NCBI GenBank assembly: GCA_021613375.1
Contig: CM038710.1
Location: 24,884,667-24,948,666 of the forward strand
Reading direction: 5' to 3'
DNA: 64,000 nucleotides
Source: Megaleporinus macrocephalus
Taxonomy: Eukaryota; Chordata; Actinopteri; Characiformes; Anostomidae
The notes under the pieces are model-generated. The model saw only the letters and a program-made list of their open reading frames with translations, was not told the DNA's origin and did no database searches. Of this stretch, positions 24,680 through 35,927 are shown piece after piece. Both the position numbers and the translations under genes were made by a program. The first letter of the stretch is position 1; each line of letters begins with the position of its first letter.

Positions 24680-25870
24680 TTTAAAATATGTACCCATCTT
24701 AAATTTGATGCTAGCAAACATATTTTCAATAGTTTTGGGTCATGTTTACCATTGTGTTTATCACTTCTTCTTTTAACAACACTCAGCAAGCATATTGAAA
24801 CTGTGGAGACCAAAGTGAAAAGGTGATACGAATTTGTTATTAATGACTTGCCTTGCCTAAACTAAAGGTTAAATAAAAATAAACATAAAATAAATTTAGG
24901 ATTTCAGCTGCTCAACAGTTTAGGGTCTCCTTTCTTATAGTTCTCATTTTATAATGTTCCAAATATTTTCAGTGGGTCACTGATCTGAACTAAACTCTAG
25001 GCAGGCCAGTTTAGCACCAGGACTTGGCCATTGCGGTTATTTGTATTGCAGCATATGTTACTCCAAACCCGTATATAAGATTCAGCATTAATGGTGCCTT
25101 CACAGATGATGTCCTGTGTACTAATGCACCACCATGACATCCTAGATGCTGGCTTTAGAACTGTGCACTGATAACGAGCTGGATATTTTCTTTCCTCTTC
25201 AGCTTTGAGGAAGCAGCATACATGATTCACTGAAAGAATTGTTAATTTTGATTCTTCAGACCACAGGACACTTTTCTCCTTCGCCTTAGTCCATCTTTAA
25301 TGAGCTCAGGCCCAAAGAAGGCAGCTGCTTATCTGGATCCAGTTTATATATGGTTTCTTTTTTTTGGCATGGCTGATTTTTAACTTGCATGTGTGAAGCA
25401 GTGATGAACTGTGTTCACAGACAGTGCTTTTTGGAAGAGATCCTGATCATGTCTGTTTTCAATGCAGTGCTGTCTGAGGGTCTGAAGATCGCGGACCTCT
25501 AATATTGGTTTAGGGCTTTGTTTCTTGCATTCATGCTTATTTCTCTGCATTCTCTGAAACTTTTAGTGCTATTGTGTACTGTAGATGATGAAATTCCTAA
25601 GTTCTTTGTTTTTTATGTTGAGAAATGTTGGTCTTGAATTGTTGCACTATTTGTGCAGTTATTTACAGAGTGATAAATGTTTCCCAAGCTTTACTTCTGA
25701 AAGCCTCTCTGAGAAGCTCTTTTTATACTGACCCATTGCCAATTAACCTAATTGGATGTGAGAAGTTCCACCAGACATGTTCTAGCATTACACAAATTCA
25801 CCAGTCTTTTGTCACTCCTGTTTCAACTTTTTTTTTTTAATGTTTGCAAGCATCAAACTCAAAATGGGCT
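24680..25870 (-). pseudogene. Decayed, nearly full-span Tc1-like transposon (minus strand)
   Basis: On the minus strand a frame at 25,230-24,997 contains KPASRMSWWC and CEGTINAESY, corresponding to the central DDE region of Tc1-like transposases (usual forms have KPASVMVWGC and CEGTINAE). Segments to about 25,830 read as the N-terminal half with frameshifts and stops. The 24,700-24,990 side shows the C-terminal flank, including ACAACACTCAGCAAGC and CTGCTCAACAGTTTAGGGTC. Relative to related elements, part of the C-terminal catalytic region appears deleted at about 25,015-25,050. Not functional. Confidence 0.75.
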
Positions 25871-25939
25871 CAAATAGGCTATTGTTTATAACAACAATGC
25901 ATTTCCACAGTTTTATCATTTGATATGATAAAGAGGGCA

Positions 25940-26111
25940 GAAATTGAGACTCTAAACAAGATAAACACCTGTTGAATGGGAGGAGACAAAAACACAGAGC
26001 AGGTGAGGGGCGGAGACAAGGAGCACATGACTAAAACAAACTGAACCGCATGGCATTTACAGGACAACGTAAACAAAGACAGACAGGCAAGACAGGGCAA
26101 ACCGTGACAGC
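25940..26111. mobile_element. Probable transposon or retroelement terminal fragment, unclassified
   Basis: The stretch GAGCAGGTGAGGGGCGGAGA...GGAGCACATGACTAAAACAA...GACAGGGCAAACCGTGACAG has the look of a terminal region of a dispersed fish element. It ends abruptly where a Tc1 piece starts at 26,112. No paired end was found, so the class is unknown. Confidence 0.4.
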
Positions 26112-26166
26112 CCCACTGAATGTGTTTAGGACTACTTGGATCATGAGAAGCAGGAATTCAACCAAT
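26112..26166 (+). pseudogene. Tc1-like transposase scrap (C-terminal DDE segment)
   Basis: Read in the plus direction this gives T-E-C-V-stop-D-Y-L-D-H-E-K-Q, matching the segment after the catalytic glutamate of the Tc1-like family also seen at 34,314-34,395. The Trp codon has become TAG. Only about 18 codons are recognisable. Confidence 0.7.
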
Positions 26167-26677
26167 CTGTAAGACTGAACTTTTTAAGTGCGGAAAAAGT
26201 TTACTTACATATTTTTTGCAAGTCTCCCAGAAAGAAAGGAATGAGAGTGAAGAACGAATAAAAGGCAAACACACTAAATGAAAAATGTATAAGTTGAACT
26301 GAAATGAAATAATTTGGCATTTGCACAGAATTGCTTTTCTTTGCATAACTGGAAATCCCATTCGGTCTGTAGGAATTTCTTCATCTATCCCCAGATTCTT
26401 TTCAGTCCAAGGCACTTTTCTGCCATGCACATGTTTACCAGATGTACTTGGAACGCCATTATTTTGTCATCTTTTCATTTGCATCCTCACATGGAAATAT
26501 TTTTCCGTAAGCAGGAATTTCTCGCTCAGAAAGTGTCTGGGATTCAGCTGAATCTACAACTGTGCTTTTTTAAAGATACTTACAAAGTCAAACAAGTTCA
26601 CATGAAATTTTTCACCTCTTTCAGAGAGAGAACCAGAATCTGTGCTTCTGTGTCTGTGTGTCTTTTTTCTTTCTAAC

Positions 26678-26678
<1 letters not shown>
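26167..26678. other. Non-coding DNA, no gene seen
   Basis: Frames of 120 and 76 codons (26314-26676, 26321-26551, plus) overlap in different phases and have no domain. They are judged chance frames. Confidence 0.35.

Positions 26679-26712
<34 letters not shown>
26679..26712. repeat. (TC)n microsatellite
   Basis: About 17 TC units. A minus-strand frame rich in alternating E and R is a translation of this tract. Confidence 0.97.
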
Positions 26713-26714
<2 letters not shown>

Positions 26715-26873
26715 ACTCTCCTGTGCCACAGCACAGCCCTGACATTGAGACGAAGGTCAGTGAGTAAAAACAGCATGGATGGCATTGAAGACTAGGAGAT
26801 GTGCTTTGGGGAAGATAACATCATAGACCTTGGTCCCTGGCTCTCTGCAGAAGATGGGCCTTTTTATTTGTCA

Positions 26874-26922
26874 GAGACAGAGCGAGAGAGAGAGAGAAAG
26901 AGAGGGAGAGAGGGAGAGAGAC
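26874..26922. repeat. (GA)n-rich imperfect microsatellite
   Basis: An interrupted GA-rich tract about 160 bp after the (TC)n tract and complementary to it in inverted orientation. Confidence 0.93.
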
Positions 26923-27560
26923 TGACCTCGCTCACCTCATGGCCTAATCATTATAAAGTGTACCTCCCACAGTGCAGGAGGGTCTCTCTGGGCTAAATGA
27001 GGGAGAAAGAAAAAGTGAGAGATGAATGGGAGGAGAAACATGCACTGGCTCAGGCTGTATTTATTTGGTTTAATTGGACTGACATTATTCTTGTTGCTTT
27101 TATTTAGAGATTCGTAACATTCCTGGTTTTAAGAAAAGTTACTGATTGTTTACAGTAAGGATGTCTATTTTTTGTTTTTGTTTGTTTTTTGGGGTCCAAT
27201 GTGCAGTATTTTTGGTGGGGCGAGAACCAGAAGGATAAAACAACCAAATCAAGTTCTTAAAAAAGATGTGACACATTGTTGTGACATAATATGTTGTGAC
27301 TTAAATATTTGAAAAAATGCAATCGTTAAAAGAAAAAAATAGCTTAATAAGTCAAATAAGGTTTCTTATTAAAAATAAGTGCGCAGAACCCAGTTCTGCA
27401 CAATGTAATGTACAATTGCTGTGTCTTTTCTGAATGAAACTTATTGGGGGAAATACCAGAGTGAGGGATCAGGAGAGTGTACTATACATGTAAAACCTCA
27501 CACATGTAAGCACAATAAGGTATGGCAGCATATTCCGCATAGAAATGCACTATTGACATT
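26923..27560. other. Non-coding AT-rich DNA
   Basis: Nothing recognised apart from short T-rich runs near 27,165-27,190. Confidence 0.4.
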
Positions 27561-27700
27561 TTCATTTTCTGGTTAATGGTAATTGCATTTCCTCATCGCT
27601 GCGCTGCAGCTCAGCCAAAATCAAAACGTATTTTCAATCAATTCTGTTTGAAATTGCATTTTCAGTCTTAACAAGGAGCTCCAATGTGGGTCAAGAGGGA
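27561..27700. promoter_or_regulatory. Weak candidate regulatory block
   Basis: GGTAATTGCATTT and GAAATTGCATTTTC, near-identical words, bracket a GC-richer CGCTGCGCTGCAGCTCAGCC core within 100 bp of repeat-free DNA. The regulatory reading is speculative. Confidence 0.22.
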
Positions 27701-30700
27701 CTATATGGTGCGGGACATGTTTCAAGAAAATTTATAAACCTTTGACTGAGTAACCTATATAGACTTAAGTAGTTATAACTGAGTGCAATGTACTTCAACA
27801 CTTAAATCATAGAAATCTAGCTGATCTAGCTATGCTACATATGCTTATGCACAGCTGTAAGTAAAGTACGAGTCATAGTTCTAATACTGTTATCCTCCTC
27901 TGTGTCTGTAGCACAGTGCAGTTAGGAATCACAAGCCATGCTTAAAGCGTTCACATTTCCAGTTTTGAGGCTGGTTGAGCAATATTTAAATGTCCTCTCT
28001 ACTGACAACTCACACTGTACATTTAAGTAGACCATCATGTAAACACAAATTCTATGATTTATATGCTCATGCCGTATGGAAACACAGACAGATGTGTCTA
28101 TAGATATCTGTCGATAATGCTGATTTATTCAAAACAAGTACTATTAAAACATGCCAAATTGTGGCTGCCACTGCATCAGCAACACTTTATTTTTGCACAC
28201 AATCAACAATACTTATTAGATGTTGTTATGGGGCATTTTGTGTGCATTATTCAATGGCCACTGATACCTGATTCCAGTAGTGCTATTGATGCATTCCTAT
28301 TGCATCACCTACAGTTATTTAAAGCAAACATCATATTTATTAACTGCCAACATGTCTAATGATGTAAATTGTGAAAATGATAAATAAATAAATAGTAGGG
28401 ATGTGCAGGGATTGAAATTGATTTACAATCAGAATTTGGTCAATTTAGGTAAATAACCTGAGGTTGGTAAGTAAACTCACTATTACAATGCATTATTATG
28501 CATGATGACTAAACAGCTATTTGCCTCTATCTAGATGTATTGCTTTATCATGTTATTTTATTCAGCAACTGAGTTTCATTTATTTGACATGTCTGTTTAG
28601 TTCATTACAGAGTAAATAATGTTATTTCTGTTGAAACTCTGACTCCAATTAGCCCGAAATTATGAATTGTCCTACCATATCACATATTTACAGGTAGATC
28701 CCTACAACCTACATGCATCTAACTGCATATTAGATATTTGAAAAGCCAGCATCACCTTATCAGAGAATATTACCAGCATTAAAATGGTGAGATTCTGATA
28801 ACCTTGTAGAAGTCACAAGTAAATAGCGTTAAAAAGCTGAGTCTGTCTAATGCACTTGAAGTAAATTAGAATGAACATTAAAAACACAAAAAACATTGTA
28901 AATGACTGTAGCAGAGGTCCCCTGACTACAAAAGCTTCCACAGTCCCCAATGTTTAAAAAAACAGATTCCACTTAATGAGAGCTGACCTTGTTTGGCAGC
29001 TACTGAGTGCTGGATGGCAGGCTCAAGAGAGGAACGTTGTGAACTGAATTCTGGCTTAATTCAACAGGTTTAAATACATATTTGCTATGTTTAGTCTCAA
29101 GGTGACGGTGTAAATTGTTTGGTTTTAAAGCAGAATTTGAAAAGACCTCTGAGCAAACAGCACAGAGTGGTAGTTTTCAGTCCACATGCATGTAAAGCCC
29201 CATACTGCTCATCATTTTCTTCCTTTGGGTCTATGCTTGGTTTTGTTGATTTTCTTAGTTTTCTAAGCCAGAGATATGGTGAGTTTTTCCACTGGTAGAT
29301 GCATCAGCCTCAGCGTCCTACCTACTGAAAGACCCTTTTTAACTATTTATCCGTGATGGACAAGTTCCATATAGCTACAAAATGAAACTCATTTACATTG
29401 ACTTATATTCACATGTGCTGCAAATAAATGCAAATCAATGTGTTGAGTATATATAGGATTATGTATATTTTTTGTAAATAATCAAAAACATATATTATGT
29501 TTGGTTAAATGTCTATAATTTGCAATATAGTTAAGATTTTTAAAAAGCTAGCAAAAATCAGAAAATCAGCCATCGACCAATTTTTCAGTAAGGAATTTGA
29601 ACCAGGTGTTAAAATGTATGTTCAGTCTAATAAAAATAATAATTGCACAAAACTGACACAAAATCCAAATTCTGTTCCTAAAAATGTTTTTCATATGGCC
29701 CTGTTTTCAGCCAGTGATACTAAACTGTAGCAAATGTCATTCTATGGTCTTCTAAACATTTGGCTGCAGCTGTGACATTTAAAAAAAGTTTCTTCTGAGC
29801 TTCTGAAAATATTGTCCTTTGATGCAGCTTTGCATTTTCATGCCCGTCCTATTTGTTCCCCACATACTGGCTCCCCCTAGAGGAAGGATATTCTCATCCC
29901 TTAATGATGTATGATTTGTTTATCAGATGATGAATGATAAATGCGCCATAAATGTGAACAAATAATTGAATTTTACCTCTGATGTGAATGAAAGTTGGTG
30001 TACAGCACACTTACTGAGGTTTGGAAAATAATTACAAAACATTTGTATGATAATTTTTACACTGTGTGTTCAGGGACTTCCCAAACAGATTGTTTCCTGT
30101 TGTAAGGTCGGAGGGAACATGCTGGATCATGTGCTCAGTCTGATGTACTCAGAAGCGAGTTTGGATTTTAGGGACAGTTGTTTGATTTTTATTTCATTCA
30201 AGAAGAAAAGAAAGCTTCTACTACTCAAACAAAAGTTTGCAAAAGTCCTGAAATGCCATTTTACCCCTGTTGGATTTTTAAACCACAGAAAAAAATCTCC
30301 CTTGAACTTCTGAAATACGTTTACTCCTGCCCCACCAACTGCTCTGAAAGTATGGTTTCGGTTAGACATCAGACGACATAAATCTGCTGGCGTAGAGCTT
30401 AAGGGAAAAAAAAGACTTAATGGTCTAGGAAGGTATAGACCTTCTGACAGAAAAGATTAGAAAGACAGTAATAACGTATTTAACTGATAGGGAAAGCCTT
30501 AAAATCTAAACGGTGCTTTAGACATGACTAAGGGATCACTTAGATCATAAGACTTTCTCTATCAGTTATATATTTAGTGGCTTCTTTGTAATCTTTTCCA
30601 TTTAGATCATGATTTTCTAAGTTATTTTACCCTTTAGATAAGTACAAAAGTGAATTCTCTGGCTACTGAATAAGATAAAGTGTCAAATGAATAACTAATG

Positions 30701-30934
30701 GAGGTGACAGACAAATGCAAAGTGGCATTTATTGAAATCCAGACTGAAACCAGTGAACGACTTCTATTATATCATTGTAGAATTAAACAGATTTTTCTTC
30801 TAAAATAATCCAGTGCGTTGGCAAATTGTAGCATATTTTTTATGCTTTTATTTTTTATTTTTATATAACTTCTCCTATATCTTTTTGTGTTTAGTAAAAA
30901 CTATTTTTGTGTTGATCTAGACATATGTTTTGGA
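27701..30934. other. Long non-coding AT-rich stretch, no gene seen
   Basis: Frames such as 28054-28359 (101 codons), 29509-29730 and 30047-30381 (both strands) show no domain and overlap each other. The part 29,860-29,990 (GTTTATCAGATGATGAATGA, AAATGCGCCATAAATGTG) is unique and could be conserved non-coding sequence, but that is a guess. Confidence 0.4.
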
Positions 30935-31140
30935 TCAGTGTGCTGCTAGAAGATCAGATGACGACCCATTTTTAGTTTCTTGGCAGAGGCAGGCCAGATT
31001 TTGATTTAAAATCTCCTGGAATTCCAAGTAGTCCATGATGCTATGTACCCTAACAAGGTTTCCAGTGCCTCTGGAGGAAAAACAGCCCCATAGCATCACA
31101 GAGCCTTCACCATACTTCACAGTACAGTCAATAGAATCAA
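30935..31140 (-). pseudogene. Tc1-like transposase fragment (central DDE region)
   Basis: The minus-strand frame contains VKYGEGSVMLWGCFSSRGTG followed by an N-L-V-R-V-H-S-I-M-D-Y-L stretch. This is the hallmark central segment of Tc1-like transposases around the second catalytic aspartate region. The frame decays on both sides and the flanking domains are absent. It differs in sequence from the remnant at 24.7-25.9 kb, so it is a separate lineage. Confidence 0.85.
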
Positions 31141-31201
31141 CATTGATATATATAAAATGAACTGACATGTTCAATCCACCAATTATTCTCTCTGCACTTT
31201 A

Positions 31202-31220
31202 ATATATATATATATATAGA
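31202..31220. repeat. Short (TA)n tract
   Basis: About nine TA units. Confidence 0.9.
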
Positions 31221-31764
31221 ATAAGTGTACTTCAAGAGATTAGATTGAGCTTATATTGCAGAAAAAATATTACTCATCCTTACCAGTAATTATGGAGGGG
31301 GCATGTGGATGGCACCAAAGGAACTGAATGGCCTTGAAATCAATTAGACATTTTGTAATATGTTTCATTTTACAGAGAACACACATGAGCAAATTTCAAT
31401 GCACACTTGAGCAATTACTGTTTATCTGTTAAAGTCAACATATTGAGGAAAAAGAAACAAACAAAGAATGCATTGAACTTTTTATTTGTACTGGTTTCCC
31501 TCTGATTATCATCATTGCAAGTCTACCAACCCCTATGACTACTTCACACTGACTTCCGTCATCCCATAACTAGCCCCAGTACCAGGTGCAAGGACATCTG
31601 GTGTGAAGAAATCTTAACATTGTTGAGTTGAACAGAGTGGTGTCTAATTGGGTTTTATAGCTTCCTACCTTTCAATGAATTAGCTGGAAGTCTCGTCAAC
31701 AGATGCAGATTTCTTTATATTCAATTTAAAAATAGAAAACATAAAATAGTAATTCTGGCAAGTG
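31221..31764. other. Non-coding DNA between two Tc1 remnants
   Basis: No gene recognised. Confidence 0.4.
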
Positions 31765-32250
31765 CAAAAGTTACAGAAGGTAGCATCCTCAGTCAGTACT
31801 CCTTTAGCAGATGTTACAGCTTGAATAACACCTTTAGCAGCCAATTAGATGTTTTATAGTTGTAGGAATTTCCACACACTTTTGCGAAATAATTCTAATT
31901 CTATGATATTCTTGGGTGACCTTGCATGCATGGTATGTTTAAAACCTGCCCACAGATTTTCAATGAGTTCATGTTAGTGGACTGTAAGGGCTAAAGGCTA
32001 CAGCTTACGTTTTTTAAAGTTCATGGTGATTTTAGTTTCTATAATGCCTCTGGCCTGTAAATGTTGTTGTGCATACTTTAAATGGGGCAGTTAAGGCTTC
32101 TTTTCTTCTGATGACCCTTTAATGCAGATCCCAATACCACACCACCACTTAACCTTAAATCATGTTCTTTGCTGTCATACGCTTCTTTGCTCCTTAATGT
32201 AAGAAAACAGCCATTTCTTAATGCCATATCAGACCTGAGAAATTGCAAGA
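31765..32250 (-). pseudogene. Tc1-like transposon remnant, C-terminal catalytic end (minus strand)
   Basis: On the minus strand the short run L-I-E-N-L-W is visible at about 31,955-31,972, matching the catalytic-glutamate region of Tc1-like transposases. The flanking phrases GTACTCCTTTAGCAGATGTT, TTCTTGGGTGACCTTGCATG and GGACTGTAAGGGCTAAAGGC fit the same coding region read in antisense. Several frameshifts and stops interrupt it. It may be a second element, or the other part of the one at 30,935-31,140 after rearrangement. Confidence 0.7.
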
Positions 32251-34169
32251 TACAAGTGGTTTGAAATTACTTTCTACCTTCACCCTGCACTTAAGGCATC
32301 AACTAGCTTAGTTGTCTGCTGCAAAGAAGATGCCCATGGTTGTTGGAAGAGTTTAAGGAGTCACAGAATGTATTATGCTCTATATTCATAATCAGCTGAT
32401 AACTGCTAATGATAACTCTTGACCTTGACTTGAGCAGTATTGACAAGTCTTTTAAGGCCTAACAAGCTTTTCTGGAGACTTTATAATTGGAAGGCCAAAA
32501 TTGCCAAAATTAAGTTTTTACTGCTTCTTAAAGCAGTTGCTGAGGTTATATTCACTATATATGTATCACATATAATGAATATTAAAGTGAATAGTTTTGA
32601 AGGTAGACATTTGGCAATGATTTGCTAATAAACCAGTCTTTGTCTTTCTACAGCAGAAGTGATATGTGATATTATATGGCTTGGAACGTATGGCTATCCT
32701 GCCACCAACACATGCTTCTTCAGCTTTCCTGTGGTGCCCTCAAGGATGTCGATGTCACTCCTCTTTGCTCCACAACTCTGCTGCCTACATGGTTTCCTGT
32801 ACAATCAACGTCACTGAGCTCTCTCGGGCACTCTGACCCACCAAGACAATATCTGTTTGACCTTTCCATCCATATTACTCCCAATTACCTTGGTCATTAT
32901 TTTGAATGTGACTGTCTGCTTTAGCTGGCCTTCAACAGTAGAGTGTCTACTTATTGAGGGCATCTGCCTTATTTGACCCCATTCTATGTACGTTACAGCT
33001 GCAGATGACCTTTGCACTATCTATAAATCCAAATGATCTTCAAAAGATCAGTGGGTTGCCTTGCCTCTTTGTGCCGTTCTATGTCTGTTTATACTGAGTC
33101 CTTCCGTATCAATATTTAACAGAACCTACAGTTTTAGTCATGCAACTATGCAAAATGTCTACAAAATTTATTCATACTTAATTTCTGTATGCAGTGTTAA
33201 AAGCTAGACAATGTGTTCAAAGTAAACAACAAAAAGCAGTTTGAAAGCCCTTTTGGGCCCAGATTTCTCTCATATTTTTCCTGAATACGAACAGATTGCT
33301 GGATTGACATATTTTTTATTGTGTGTTTTTTTGGAGACAAAAACACAATAATAACAGTAAAACTGTAAATTGACAAGAACATGATTTCCAAAATAACATT
33401 TACAGTGCTATAGAAAGTCTGTATGTTTTATTGAGAGGTAATATATGCTTTTATGTTCTGTTTTTAAAATGTCTATATGCACAGAATCCCATAAACACAT
33501 TTGAGAATATTATTATGGTTATGAGGCTCATTTCAGAATGAACTGAATTTGCTTCCGTTCATGCATTCCTGCATCGTAACCTTGACTAAAGGGGGAAAAT
33601 TGTAGGGCTTATTGTCATTCCATGTTCATGGCATGAGGGGAAAAAGCTATCATGTTTTTCCATCTTCGAGCTTGTCTATGAAAGAAGTCTTATATGAATA
33701 ATTGTAAATGTGCATTGATGGTTGATTAAAGATGACCAGTGGTTTTACTGAAAACATATGTTAACATAGGAAAACATGTTAAAGTGAAATTCAGCATGTG
33801 ACACTGCCTCTCGTGTATTTACCTTAGTAAAGAATGTGGTCTGAAGTACTTCTTGTTTCCTAAGTTAATCTAAACAGCTTGAAATGGCTTGTCAGTGCGA
33901 ATGAAAAACTGACATTGATGTGAACTTGGGAGATTTGCAGCTATTCAGCACATCGTCTTATAATTATATTCCTATTTTTCTTGGATTGGATATCAAATTA
34001 TCCACTTGCATAAAGAGGAAAATCTGAATAATAAAATCCAAGTTTTTCTAAAACTGCTGTTCATAGAATGGTTACGTTAGAAAATATTACGTATATAGAA
34101 AAAATGTCAATTCTAACAACCATACAAGACATCGTTCCACTAAAACTGTCACCATCAGATTAGATAAAC
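32251..34169. other. Non-coding DNA, no gene seen
   Basis: Domain-free frames at 32440-32628, 32676-32924 and 33197-33391. Words around 33,400 (TACAGTGCTATAGAAAGTCTG) look like a transposon terminus, but no second end was found. Confidence 0.4.
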
Positions 34170-34560
34170 AGCACTTGAAGCTTTGCTATATGAGAGAGAT
34201 GAGAAGTTCATGCTGTCCATCCTTACTATAAAGATTTTACTGAGAAATAGACTTAAAAAAGAAGAAAACTGGTAACTGAAGAAAAATAAGCTACTTTTGT
34301 TCCCCCAACAATAGACTGGCCACCCCAGAGTCCAGATCTGAACATCACTAAATGTGTTTGGGATTACTTGGATTGTGAGAAGCAGAAAATGCAATCAAGT
34401 CAAAATTTCCCTGTAGATTTCTATAAAAAACTGAAAGCAAGTATCCTGAAATAGTGGACACTCTGAAGATTGAAATCTTAGATATTAAATATTGTTGCTA
34501 GGGTTTCTGTGCACTTTTGTGTTAAATATGCTTTCTGCTTTTCTTCTAATACTGAAAAAT
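34170..34560 (+). pseudogene. Tc1-like transposase fragment with altered catalytic residue
   Basis: From 34,314 the plus strand reads D-W-P-P-Q-S-P-D-L-N-I-T-K-C-V-W-D-Y-L, a clear C-terminal DDE segment. The catalytic glutamate after D-L-N-I-[IT] is a lysine codon (AAA), so the active site is lost. Upstream sequence back to about 34,170 and downstream to about 34,560 is degraded flank of the same element. Confidence 0.85.
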
Positions 34561-34934
34561 GAAAATAATATAAAAATGAAATAAATGAAGGCTGGTGTCT
34601 GACTTTCATATCTTAAGACATATGTGCCAGTCAGCATGTTTTCTCTGCTCTTTTCCACTTAGAAATTTTGCTTACAAAGTCAGAAAAGATCTTAAACCTT
34701 GATACACAGGCAGTGAGAATAAGGCGGTGTGAATGTGCAGCTTGACCAGTGATTTTATTGGACCTCAAATGAGCATGTTGGAGAATTACAGAGTGTAGGT
34801 CATTGGCGGCGCGTAGCTTGTTCCTGCTATACGGCAGGTTAACAGCTTTAAGGTTACTCTTTATGGCTCTGTCCTCAGAGTGTGAAGCAGCACTGCATAC
34901 ATCAGTCCTGTGGTCAATTTTTCACTGTGTTTAG

Positions 34935-35230
34935 AGAGAAGACGCCCCTTTAAGACACCAAATTAAAGGGCTAATATCCTGCCATTGATTTTCGCCCCTT
35001 TAATTTGTTTCTTATTTATGGCCCATGCTCTTCCTAGAGAGGGAGAGAGAGAGAAAAAGAGGAGAGAGAAAATTCCTATATAAATATAGAGATAATTAGA
35101 TCCATAGCATCCCCCAAAGTAATAATGACCTCACCTCCATGTGCAATTAAGCAGAGATGTCAACTGATTTATCATCAGATGCATGTAAATCAGTGAAGAT
35201 GCTCTATCTGCTGCTGGGCTCTGTGTCTAA
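34935..35230. promoter_or_regulatory. Candidate regulatory block with hairpin and duplicated motif
   Basis: CAAATTAAAGGG (34959-34970) and CCCTTTAATTTG (34996-35007) are a perfect 12-bp inverted repeat. CGCCCCTTTAA occurs twice, at 34943-34953 and 34993-35003, exactly 50 bp apart. A GA-rich tract (35,036-35,070) and a CTATATAAATATAG word follow, then TAATTAG. The block is unique in the window and looks like conserved non-coding DNA; function is inference. Confidence 0.4.
35036..35070. repeat. GA-rich tract
   Basis: Imperfect GAGAGA run inside the preceding block. Confidence 0.9.
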
Positions 35231-35762
35231 GTAAATAGTCTACATTTCATTGCATACACCTTGTATGAAGCAAAGCTGCTACTAGTCAGGTTTCCATCCA
35301 GCTGTTGAATTAGATTTAAGCAAATTTATATAATAGTGCAGGTAAGATTCCATCAGCATCAGGGAGGAAGGAAGCAGAAAGACAATTTTAGTGTAACAGA
35401 AACAACTGAAAATAATAAGAGAAAAATAGCAAAAAGCTACAATATTTTGAGCAAAGCCTATGTGTGCTTTTTGTAGTGTGGAATTAGTATTTTATTGTGT
35501 TTTCTAGTTATGGTTATGTATATATTATATTTTTAATCTGAAGATTAAAGCTACATTTGAATGGCTTTGAACTGTTGGCTGCTTTGGGGGGCGTGCCACT
35601 AAAACACAAGCAAGAGTTATCAGCAGTGCTTTTAATGGAAAATTTTGAGAATTTCCATCGTAATTCTCTCCTATGTTTTGTTTTGGGTTTTGTATTGTTG
35701 TAACAGGTTCCCACTAGAGTAATTTACACATAATTTGTGACATAATATGCAATTTTTTTCCT
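35231..35762. other. Non-coding DNA
   Basis: Nothing recognised; the frame 35514-35714 (minus) has no domain. Confidence 0.4.
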
Positions 35763-35927
35763 GTCACATAGTCCAAAGACTTGCATGTTAGGTTGATCAG
35801 TCACTCTAAATTGCATTTTGGTGTCAGTTTGTCCATGAGTGTGTGCTGGCCATGCAATTGCTATCCCTTTGCTGCTGTAAAACTGAATATCCCCACTGTG
35901 GGACTAATAAAGGATTATCTTATCTTA
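35763..35927 (+). repeat. SINE/LINE 3'-tail fragment
   Basis: GTCCAAAGACTTGCATGTTAG and CACTCTAAATTGC match the body of the SINE at 48,027-48,312 (GTCCAAACACATGCATGTTAG, CACTCTAAACTGC). The 3' end reads CTGTGGGACTAATAAAGGAT followed by TATCTTATCTTA, a tail type shared by fish SINEs and their partner LINEs. The tRNA-like head is missing, consistent with 5' truncation. Confidence 0.8.

Noticed and set aside
26314..26676. 120-codon plus-strand frame
   Set aside because: Overlaps another frame in a different phase; many Cys, Phe and His in a pattern with no zinc-finger spacing.
26554..26745. Charged E-R repeat protein
   Set aside because: Translation of the (TC)n microsatellite on the other strand.
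33400..33560. Possible Tc1-like terminus TACAGTGCTATAGAAAGTC
   Set aside because: Only one short end is seen and no matching partner or transposase lies nearby.
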